Assembly (NCBI GenBank): GCA_003520025.1
Contig: DOVP01000049.1
Span: 1 to 9,003, forward strand
DNA length: 9,003 nt
Reading direction: 5' to 3'
Origin: Phycisphaerales bacterium
GTDB lineage: Bacteria > Planctomycetota > Phycisphaerae > Phycisphaerales > SM1A02
A program made the translations under genes and the position numbers. The notes beneath the pieces are model-generated. The model did not search any database, was not told where the DNA came from, and was given only the letters and a program-made list of their open reading frames with translations. Shown here piece by piece: positions 1 through 5,860 of this stretch (positions are counted from its first letter, which is position 1; every line of letters starts with the position of its first letter).

Positions 1-695
1 TTTCGCCCCACGCGCCGTATTCATGTGGACCACGCGTGTTCGCGGCTGCTGCCCAACTCGGTGTACCGCTGATGACCCATCTTGCTGAAACGCTGGCGGA
101 GGTCGAGGTGTGTCGATCCGGCACCGGGCCGCTGCGGGAGATGCTGGAGCAGGACATCGGTGTGTGGGACAGATCGGTGGAAGTGCCGGGCGCGCATCCG
201 ATTGACGCCTTGCTCGAGCCGCTTGGGCGAGGGCGGTTCTTGTGCGCCCATGTGAACTGGATCGAGCCGCGGCACGTGCAGATGCTCGCGGATTCCGGCG
301 TGCGGGTTGTGTACTGCCCCCGGGCGAGCGCGGCGTTCGGGCACGCGCCGCCGGAGTTGGCCGAGCATCCGTGGCGAATACTGCACGAGGCCGGTGTCAA
401 CGTCTGCCTCGGTACAGATTCGCTCTTGTGTCTGGAGACACCCGATCGATTGAGTGTGCTCGATGACATGCGGTTGCTGTTTCGGCGGGACGGCGTCGAT
501 GCTCGGCTGTTGCTTGCGATGGCAACGACGCACGGGGCGGCGGCACTGGACCTCGATCCGGCCGTGGCGACGCTTGGAAACGAGGCGGCAGGGGTGATCG
601 CGTGCCCCGCTCAGGGGGTAAGTGCAGAGGCGATGCTCGCAGATGTGTTGCGGAGAGATGATGGACCGCAGTGCCTGTGCCGCTCAACCCAATAG
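1..695 (+). CDS. Amidohydrolase-superfamily metal-dependent hydrolase/deaminase, 3' part only
   Basis: The 5' end is outside the window. The first whole codon is at position 3, and 230 residues are visible before the TAG at 693-695. The reading frame is already open at the edge and begins with SPHAPYS, a conserved block of the MTA/SAH deaminase and chlorohydrolase-like branch, so an internal GTG at 36 is not the true start. Visible active-site candidates, counted from that first residue, are His26 and Glu29 in THLAET, His83 in CAHVNW, and the metal-binding Asp139 in LGTDS. The N-terminal HxH metal motif must lie upstream. The CPRASAAFGH segment just before LGTDS is typical of this branch. Such enzymes are cytosolic and usually deaminate or dechlorinate a purine- or pyrimidine-like ring. 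The substrate cannot be read from this fragment; adenosine-type, aminodeoxyfutalosine or guanine-type substrates are all possible. Family call firm, substrate unknown. Confidence 0.88.
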   Translation, partial: SPHAPYSCGPRVFAAAAQLGVPLMTHLAETLAEVEVCRSGTGPLREMLEQDIGVWDRSVEVPGAHPIDALLEPLGRGRFLCAHVNWIEPRHVQMLADSGVRVVYCPRASAAFGHAPPELAEHPWRILHEAGVNVCLGTDSLLCLETPDRLSVLDDMRLLFRRDGVDARLLLAMATTHGAAALDLDPAVATLGNEAAGVIACPAQGVSAEAMLADVLRRDDGPQCLCRSTQ

Positions 696-914
696 GCGAA
701 CAGCAGAGAGCGCAGTTGCTGGTGAGCGCATCCCCTTCTGGCCGTTTCATAGGCACGTTCTCCATGAGCGGATGGGGGGCTGAGATGCTCCAATGTCGCT
801 TTTTAGGCCAAGGAATCGACAAAATGGAAAGTTGTCACGGCGATTTGGGGCAACGCCCGATATCATCGGGGTTCGCCCTTGCGGCCCCTTTCGCCCCCCG
901 GAACCCATCAGACC
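696..914. other. Intergenic region upstream of the lineage-restricted gene; weak regulatory candidates
   Basis: This is the longest non-coding stretch of the window. I see no convincing gene in it. A T5 run at 800-804 follows only a 4-bp GAGC/GCTC pairing (766-769 with 787-790), which is too weak to call a terminator for the upstream amidohydrolase. A 5-bp inverted repeat, GACAA (818-822) with TTGTC (832-836), lies further right. The hexamer TTGTCA at 832-837 resembles a -35 box and TATCAT at 861-866 resembles a -10 box. Their 23-base spacing is too long for a standard sigma-70 promoter, so they are unlikely to work as a pair. TATCAT alone could still mark a start near 873, giving a leader of about 40 bases. 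A promoter for the 915-2627 gene pair is expected here by position. The exact site is not established. Confidence 0.4.
848..870. repeat. Two overlapping small inverted repeats before the TIGR04138-type gene
   Basis: GGGC (848-851) and GCCC (855-858) form a 4-bp stem with a 3-base loop. CCCGAT (856-861) and ATCGGG (865-870) form a perfect 6-bp repeat around a 3-base centre. They share bases 856-858, so in RNA only one could form at a time. They end 44 bases before the ATG at 915. The second could be an operator half-site pair or a small leader hairpin. There is no T run after it, so it is not an intrinsic terminator. Repeats this short arise by chance in GC-rich DNA. Confidence 0.35.
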
Positions 915-1331
915 ATGAGTGAGCAAGTCAATCACGATCAACTTCGCAGCCTGCTTCGGGCGGCTGGTCCCTATCCACTTGAGGCCTATCAGTTCGTACA
1001 AGAGGGGCTCTCGTTTACGTCCCAGCAGGCTCGTCTCGATCCTGATGTCTATGGCGAATTGGATCGGCATGTGACCGGTCAGGAACTCTGCATGGGGCTC
1101 CGTGAATACGCCATTCAGCGGTACGGTTTGCTTGCTAGGACAGTACTTGAGTGCTGGAGGGTGCAGCGGACCGAGGACTTCGGCCGCATGGTTTTCGCCA
1201 TGATCAATGCTGGGCTGCTCAAGCAACAGGCCGACGACTCGATCGAGGACTTCACGAGTGTCTATGACTTCCGCGAAGCATTCGATCCACGCGACATCGA
1301 GCAAGCCATCGGGGCACAACAATCGAGTTGA
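915..1331 (+). CDS. Planctomycete/Verrucomicrobia-restricted conserved protein (TIGR04138 / Minf_1886-type), function unknown
   Basis: This gene encodes 138 residues, a soluble, mainly helical-looking protein with no signal peptide or membrane segment. The pattern matches my memory of the TIGR04138 family: AYQFVQEGLSFT at about residues 24-35, HVTGQELCMGLREYA at 52-66, YG.LA..VL..W at 70-81, TEDFGRMVFAMI at 86-97, and a final DF...YDFREAF near 112-123. The length also fits that family. No catalytic motif is obvious, although His52, Cys59 and the W/F/Y positions are family-like. I chose the ATG at 915 because a TTG at 879 would only add a Pro-rich, non-conserved extension. The Shine-Dalgarno signal is weak. 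The gene is followed after 27 bp by the AI-2E-type membrane protein, so the two are probably co-transcribed. Function is unknown. The family call is from recognition, not a search. Confidence 0.85.
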   Translation: MSEQVNHDQLRSLLRAAGPYPLEAYQFVQEGLSFTSQQARLDPDVYGELDRHVTGQELCMGLREYAIQRYGLLARTVLECWRVQRTEDFGRMVFAMINAGLLKQQADDSIEDFTSVYDFREAFDPRDIEQAIGAQQSS

Positions 1332-1346
1332 TCCGGGGTGTGGGAT

Positions 1347-1352
1347 GAGGGA
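1347..1352 (+). promoter_or_regulatory. Shine-Dalgarno site that sets the start of the AI-2E-type gene
   Basis: GAGGGA lies 6 bases before the ATG at 1359. A GTG at 1338 is in the same frame but would put this purine run inside the coding region and has no ribosome site of its own. The ATG at 1359 is therefore preferred. Confidence 0.6.
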
Positions 1353-1358
1353 ACTCGC

Positions 1359-2627
1359 ATGAGCGAAGGCCGACCGGAGCGACCATTCAGCGAGTTGCAC
1401 CTTTGGGAAATTCGCAGCGTTCGCGATGTGCTGATTGTGCTGCTGTGCATCGGCTTGTTCTGGCTCGGTTATGCGGTGCGGGATGTCACGATTCCGCTGC
1501 TCGTGGCCCTGCTCCTTGCCTATCTCTTCGAACCATCGATCGCGTGGGCGGCCCGTACACGTTGGATTCCATTCGGCCGGATTGGCGCCGTATCCCTGTT
1601 GCTGACGGGGATCACACTCGTCCTGCTTGTGGGACTGATACTCCTCGTGCCGCGGGTCGTGAGTCAGGTGGGCGATCTGGTTGACGATGTACAGAGCGGT
1701 CTGGTTCGGCAACGGCTCACCAGTTTTGTCGATGAATATGTCCCTGCCGAATACCACATCGATGTGATGACACTCGTGTCGGGTCTGCCATCCGGACAGC
1801 ACACTGCGGCCAAAACGGACGCAACACCAAGCGATTCAACCGTATCTGGTGAGGCTCCATCGACCGAGACGTCGTCGGTGGTCGATCTGGCGAGCACTGC
1901 CGCTGAAGCAGCTCCCATGACATCATTTGACTTTGTCGGCTTTGCGAGCTCGACCGGCAAGATGGCATGGGCGGCGATCGTAAAGGCCATCGGCATCGGG
2001 ATGCTGCTCTTCCTGATTCCCTTCTACTTCTTCTTCTTCAGCGTGTCCTACCCGCGGGTCGTCACCTTCTTCGATGGGCTGCTACCTCAACGGAGCCGAG
2101 CTACCGTGGTGCCACTTCTTGAGCGAATGGACATCGCCGTCGCCGGATTCGTCCGAGGCCGTATCGTCATCGCCATCATCATGGCGGTGCTCTATGCGAT
2201 CGGTTGGATGTTCATCGGTGTTCCGTATGCCATCCTGCTTTCGATTGTCGTCGGCGCCTTCAGCCTGGTGCCCTTCCTCGGACTGGTCGGCATTCCAGTG
2301 GCGATCATCTTGCTGGCACTCGCCCAGTTGGACCTCCCCGAGGCTCAGCGGCTGGCCTGGTGGGGGGTGCTGCTCTGGCCAACGCTTGTCTTCGCCATCG
2401 TCAATGGACTCGACGGGTGGGTGTTGACTCCGATCATCGCGGGCAAGGCGACCAATCTCGATCCGGTCACCATCTTCGTCGCGGTGCTCGCTGGCGGGTC
2501 GGTGCTCGGCGCCTATGGCATGCTGTTGGCGATTCCGGTAGCGGCCTGCATCAAGATTCTGCTCTCGGACTTGGTGATACCGAAACTCAAGGAACTCGGC
2601 ACGAGACCGCCTGCGCACGAACCCTGA
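1359..2627 (+). CDS. AI-2E family (PerM/DUF20, UPF0118-type) integral membrane transporter
   Basis: This encodes 422 residues of a polytopic inner-membrane protein of the AI-2E/PerM family. Members have been linked to efflux or uptake of small solutes, signal-molecule export and Na+/H+ antiport. The name does not prove AI-2 transport. Hydrophobic segments lie near residues 22-40, 42-58, 75-97, 206-229, 267-288, 290-323, 335-356 and 371-403, giving about eight membrane spans. Family landmarks are YPRVVTFFDGLLPQ (231-244), GFVRGR (263-268), the FSLVPFLG turn (301-308) and the C-terminal LTPIIAGKATNLDP (356-369) with GAYGMLLAIPV (384-394). Between spans 3 and 4, residues about 142-190 form a Ser/Thr/Ala-rich, low-complexity stretch that looks like an inserted disordered linker. 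The gene probably shares a transcript with the small gene upstream. Its TGA is 2 bp from the stop of convergent ffh. The family is clear; the substrate is unknown. Confidence 0.92.
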   Translation: MSEGRPERPFSELHLWEIRSVRDVLIVLLCIGLFWLGYAVRDVTIPLLVALLLAYLFEPSIAWAARTRWIPFGRIGAVSLLLTGITLVLLVGLILLVPRVVSQVGDLVDDVQSGLVRQRLTSFVDEYVPAEYHIDVMTLVSGLPSGQHTAAKTDATPSDSTVSGEAPSTETSSVVDLASTAAEAAPMTSFDFVGFASSTGKMAWAAIVKAIGIGMLLFLIPFYFFFFSVSYPRVVTFFDGLLPQRSRATVVPLLERMDIAVAGFVRGRIVIAIIMAVLYAIGWMFIGVPYAILLSIVVGAFSLVPFLGLVGIPVAIILLALAQLDLPEAQRLAWWGVLLWPTLVFAIVNGLDGWVLTPIIAGKATNLDPVTIFVAVLAGGSVLGAYGMLLAIPVAACIKILLSDLVIPKLKELGTRPPAHEP

Positions 2628-2629
2628 CT

Positions 2630-4096
2630 TCAGCGGCGTTTCTTTCGCCGCTTGAATCCGGACTTGGCCGACTTGGTCTTCGTTGATCCGCGATTACCGA
2701 GCATGCCCATGTCTGGCATGCCGCCTTCGGTCATGGCTTTGGCTGCTTTCATGTCTCCGCCCATGCCTGCCATTTGTGTGGACATTTTCTTGACCATTTC
2801 GAACTGTTTGATCAACTTGTTGACATCCGGGCCGCTTGATCCCGATCCCTTTGCAATCCGCCGCACGCGAGATTTGTTCATCAGCGACACATCCTGCCGT
2901 TCATCTGCGGTCATTGAACCGGCCATGCACTCGATGCGGTCGAACTGTCCGTCATCGAGATCGACGCCTTTGAGCATTTTGCCCACTCCCGGCAGCATGC
3001 CGAGCAGTTGCTTCATGCTGCCCATACGGCGAATGGAGCGGAGCTGCTTGATGAAGTCGTCCATCGTGAACTGGCCCTTGGCCATCTTCTCTGCGAGCGC
3101 TTCGGCTTCTTTCTCATCAACCTCGTCGCGGGCTTTCTCGACGAGCGAGACCACATCGCCCATACCGAGGATGCGACCGGCCATCCGCTCCGGGTGAAAG
3201 GCCTCAAGGTTTTCCATCCGCTCGCCAGTGCCGATAAAGCGAATCGGGGCGCCAGTAACTCGTTTGACCGACAGCGCCGCGCCGCCGCGGGTGTCGCTGT
3301 CGAGTTTGGTGAGGATCACCCCGTCGATTGGCAGGTGTTCGTTGAAGGTGGCGGCCGATTGCACCGCGTCCTGTCCGGCCATCGCATCGACAACGAGCAG
3401 CACGTGATGGGGCTGCACGGCGAATTGCACCGACTGCAACTCCTTCATCAGCGGTTCGTCGATGTGCAGGCGCCCTGCAGTATCCACAAGCAGCACGTCG
3501 TATCGCTCATTTCGCGCGACGCGAACTGCTCGCTGGCAGACTTCAACTGCCACGCCGACTGCTTCACCGTAGGCGGCGCACTTCTCCGGCTCACCGTGGA
3601 ATCCGATCTTGGCCTGCCCTTTGGCCTCGCTTGCGACTTGCTCTACGCCGATGCGAAGTTGCTCAACGGCGGCTGGTCGCTGAAGGTCCGCCGCGACCAC
3701 CAGCACGCTCCGGCCGTTCTTTCGCAGCCACGCAGCAAGTTTGCCGCAGGTCGTTGTCTTGCCCGTGCCCTGCAGGCCGCAGACCATGATGACGGTTGGT
3801 CCCGGATCGGCGGCGACGAGATGTTCGTCGACTGGTCCCATCAGTTCGACGAGTTTTCGGTGAACGATTTCGACCATCTGCTCACCGGGGCGGACGCTCT
3901 TGAGAACTTCCTCGCCGAGGGCCTCGGCTTGCACTTCGTCGCAGAAAGCCTCGGCAACCTCCAAGTTCACATCGGCGTCGAGCAGGGCGGTCCGAACTTC
4001 CGCCATCGTCTCGCGAACATTGGATTCGCTGATGCGGCCTTGCCCCGAGAGGCGGTGGATGGCGCCGGTCAGGCGATCGGAAAGATTCTCAAGCAT
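2630..4096 (-). CDS. ffh: Signal recognition particle protein Ffh (SRP54)
   Basis: Ffh is the 54-kDa GTPase that binds 4.5S/SRP RNA and hydrophobic signal sequences emerging from the ribosome. It delivers them to FtsY and SecYEG at the inner membrane. The protein has 488 residues, slightly longer than E. coli Ffh at about 453. The N domain (1-95) contains ALLDADVN (37-44). The G domain shows G1 GLQGTGKT (107-114), DLQRPAA (137-143), DTAGR (205-209), TKLD (263-266) and GTGE (289-292). The M domain (about 330-455) is Met-rich, with the RNA-binding signature SRVRRIAKGSG (409-419) and VNKLIKQF (425-432). A tail of about 35 residues, Met/Gly-rich and then ending in KRRKKRR, is the extra length. 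The ATG at 4096 gives the canonical MLENLSDRL start. Its nearest purine run is about 15 bases upstream, so the ribosome site is poor. It is the last gene of the recG-polX-ffh run, without the rpsP/rimM/trmD neighbours seen in many bacteria. Confidence 0.98.
   Translation of the reverse strand: MLENLSDRLTGAIHRLSGQGRISESNVRETMAEVRTALLDADVNLEVAEAFCDEVQAEALGEEVLKSVRPGEQMVEIVHRKLVELMGPVDEHLVAADPGPTVIMVCGLQGTGKTTTCGKLAAWLRKNGRSVLVVAADLQRPAAVEQLRIGVEQVASEAKGQAKIGFHGEPEKCAAYGEAVGVAVEVCQRAVRVARNERYDVLLVDTAGRLHIDEPLMKELQSVQFAVQPHHVLLVVDAMAGQDAVQSAATFNEHLPIDGVILTKLDSDTRGGAALSVKRVTGAPIRFIGTGERMENLEAFHPERMAGRILGMGDVVSLVEKARDEVDEKEAEALAEKMAKGQFTMDDFIKQLRSIRRMGSMKQLLGMLPGVGKMLKGVDLDDGQFDRIECMAGSMTADERQDVSLMNKSRVRRIAKGSGSSGPDVNKLIKQFEMVKKMSTQMAGMGGDMKAAKAMTEGGMPDMGMLGNRGSTKTKSAKSGFKRRKKRR
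2632..2652. repeat. Perfect 7-bp inverted repeat at the tail-to-tail gene junction
   Basis: AGCGGCG (2632-2638) and CGCCGCT (2646-2652) are exact reverse complements separated by the 7-base spacer TTTCTTT. The repeat begins at the last base position of the ffh stop codon and encodes the terminal basic residues of Ffh. On the other strand it starts 4 bases after the stop of the AI-2E gene. A stable hairpin could form in either transcript. Neither strand has a T run after the stem, so it is not a classical intrinsic terminator. It might still act as a weak bidirectional terminator or a 3'-end block. The Arg/Lys-rich codons alone could also produce it. Confidence 0.5.
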
Positions 4097-4126
4097 GGAT
4101 CACGCAAGGTACCTCGCCGCTGCCGA

Positions 4127-5860
4127 TCAGTCGAGCCATGCGAGCAGCCGATCGGCCTGCCACGCATTGATGCACTGTTCGCTCGTCAGCCCTCCGCGGC
4201 GTCCGGTCAAGACGCCGTATCGCATGAAGGCGAAATGTGCAGCGGCATGGGCGTCGGTATTAATTGAAATCAGGGCACCGGACTCCATCGCGATACGAAC
4301 ATGGCGATCACGCAGATCCAACCGCGACGGATTGGCGTTGATCTCAAGTGCTGTGCCGTGCTTCGCGGCGGCTTCGGCGACTGCCCGCATATCCGGCTCC
4401 AGGCCGGGTCGGCGGCCGATCATGCGACCCGTTGGGTGGCCGAGCACGTGGACATGTCGGTGCGACACCGCTGCGATGAGCCGTGATGTTGCTTCTTCCG
4501 GGGGCTGGCGGAGGGCGGCGTGGGGCGACGCAACGACGAGATCAAGCATCGCCAGAACATCATCGTCGTAGTCCAGACTGCCATCGGCGTGGATGTCAAC
4601 TTCGGAGCCTGCGAGCAGGCGGATGCCGGGTGTCGCTGCATCGACCTCTCGAATCGCGGCAACATGCTCGAGCAGCCTCTCAACGCTCAGCCCGTTGGCC
4701 TGCACGCTTGAGCGGGAGTGGTCCGTGATCGCGAGCGTGTGGTAGCCGCAGCGCATCGCTTCTTCGGCCATCGCAGCAATGGGAAGATGCCCGTCGCTTG
4801 CGGTTGTATGCGTATGCAGATCGCAGGCAATATCCGCAAGCGTGAGCAGCGGGGGGGGCGGTATTTCGATTGCGTCCCGTTCCTCCCGCAGTTCGGGTGG
4901 ATGGAAGGGGAGATCGAGCGCGGCGTAGATGTCTTCTTCGGTTGCCGCTGCGATCGGAGCGATACCTCGCTGCTGCGGAGGTTCTTGCTGTCCGTCATCC
5001 GGAAACAGGCCGTACTCGTTCAGCCGCAGCGAGCGGGCCTGAGCGAGGTGCCGCAGTTTGACGTTGTGTTCCTTGGATCCGGTGAAGTACATGCGGGCGG
5101 CACCAATTGCCTCGGCGTCAATGATTCGCAGGTCGACTTGGATGCCGTCCTTGAGTCGAATCGAAGCCTTTGTGTCGCCCGAGGCGAGTACCTTGGTGAC
5201 ACCGGGCGCTTGCGTGAACGTCTCGATCAGCGGCGCAGGGTCGTCACAGGTCGCCAGCAGATCGATGTCGCCGATGGTCTCGCACCCGCGGCGAAGCGAC
5301 CCGGCATACTCGATACTGTTGACGCCCGGCAGACTGCCGAGTTCCTCAAGCAGCAGTTCGGCCAGCGGCAAGGCGATGCCAATGGATGTCCGCTCCGCCG
5401 CCTGCTCGGCGAACTCAAGTGAGTCCTTGATATTGGCGATCGTCTTGGCACCCATGCGGGGCAGTGCAGCGAGCGTGCCGTCCTCGATCCCGCGTGCGAG
5501 CCCGGCGCGGTCCACGATGTCGGTTTCACGCCAGAGCCGTCCGACCGTCTTGGGGCCGAGGCCGGAGATGTCGAGCAGCCCGATGAGTCCGGGGGGGATC
5601 TCGCTGCGGAGGGTTTCCAACTCGTCGATCGTCCCGGCATCGCACCACTGGCGAATCTTCTCGGCACTGCTTTTGCCAATGCCGTCGAGCGCCTCAAGCC
5701 CCCCAGGCGTTGCGGCGATGGCGTGAAGATCACCTTCAAAGTCCTGCAGCACACGCGACACCTTCTTCGTGGCATTGACGCGAAATGCGTTGGCCCCGCT
5801 GATCTCCAGCAACGCCGCGATGATCTCAAACTCCTTGGCAAGCACCCGCTGGTCGCTCAT
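4127..5860 (-). CDS. polX: DNA polymerase/3'-5' exonuclease PolX (Pol beta-like core with PHP domain)
   Basis: Bacterial family-X polymerases fill short gaps, mainly in base-excision and end-joining repair. Their C-terminal PHP domain supplies a metal-dependent 3'-5' exonuclease or AP-endonuclease activity. The protein has 577 residues, the usual family length. The N-terminal helical domain (1-90) and helix-hairpin-helix motifs GIGKSSAEKI (60-69), ISGLGPKTV (98-106) and LPRMGAKTI (133-141) come first. The polymerase palm has GSLRR (187-191) and catalytic Asp198 and Asp200 in GDID, with the third aspartate Asp243 in QVDLR and FTGSKEHN at 259-266. The PHP domain (about 345-577) keeps its metal ligands: His349 and His351, Asp356, His381, Glu420, His447, His475, Asp536 and His538. 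Both active sites therefore look intact. The start at 5860 is chosen over 5884 because it overlaps the recG stop as ATGA and has GGAGA 6 bases upstream. Confidence 0.96.
   Translation of the reverse strand: MSDQRVLAKEFEIIAALLEISGANAFRVNATKKVSRVLQDFEGDLHAIAATPGGLEALDGIGKSSAEKIRQWCDAGTIDELETLRSEIPPGLIGLLDISGLGPKTVGRLWRETDIVDRAGLARGIEDGTLAALPRMGAKTIANIKDSLEFAEQAAERTSIGIALPLAELLLEELGSLPGVNSIEYAGSLRRGCETIGDIDLLATCDDPAPLIETFTQAPGVTKVLASGDTKASIRLKDGIQVDLRIIDAEAIGAARMYFTGSKEHNVKLRHLAQARSLRLNEYGLFPDDGQQEPPQQRGIAPIAAATEEDIYAALDLPFHPPELREERDAIEIPPPPLLTLADIACDLHTHTTASDGHLPIAAMAEEAMRCGYHTLAITDHSRSSVQANGLSVERLLEHVAAIREVDAATPGIRLLAGSEVDIHADGSLDYDDDVLAMLDLVVASPHAALRQPPEEATSRLIAAVSHRHVHVLGHPTGRMIGRRPGLEPDMRAVAEAAAKHGTALEINANPSRLDLRDRHVRIAMESGALISINTDAHAAAHFAFMRYGVLTGRRGGLTSEQCINAWQADRLLAWLD
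4851..4858 (-). repeat. C8 homopolymer within polX
   Basis: Eight consecutive Gs on the + strand, read as C8 in the gene, encode part of a Pro-Pro-Pro-Pro linker (residues about 334-337) between the polymerase and PHP domains. The frame is intact on both sides. The tract is a possible slippage site. Slippage here would leave the polymerase part and lose the PHP domain. Tracts of this length are also expected by chance in GC-rich DNA. Confidence 0.7.
5857..5860 (-). promoter_or_regulatory. ATGA overlap coupling recG and polX translation
   Basis: Read on the minus strand, the four bases are ATGA. The first three are the polX start and the last three are the recG stop. Such overlaps usually mean the two proteins are translated from one message, with ribosomes able to re-initiate. 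Confidence 0.85.

Noticed and set aside
766..804. Possible intrinsic terminator after the amidohydrolase gene (GAGC/GCTC pairing and a T5 run)
   Set aside because: The stem is only 4 bp with a long loop, and 9 bases separate it from the T run. It would not be stable enough.
747..1802. A 351-codon open frame on the minus strand
   Set aside because: It runs antisense across the TIGR04138-type gene and the start of the AI-2E gene, is rich in His/Gln/Pro/Arg as shadow frames are, and shows no domain.
4097..4126. Possible small RNA or SRP RNA gene near ffh
   Set aside because: The gap is only 30 bp and has none of the conserved 4.5S RNA core. No such core was seen in the other gaps either.
3008..4267. 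A 419-codon open frame on the + strand opposite ffh
   Set aside because: It lies wholly against ffh and the end of polX, has no recognisable domain, and its composition is that of a reverse-complement shadow. ffh is unmistakable on the other strand.
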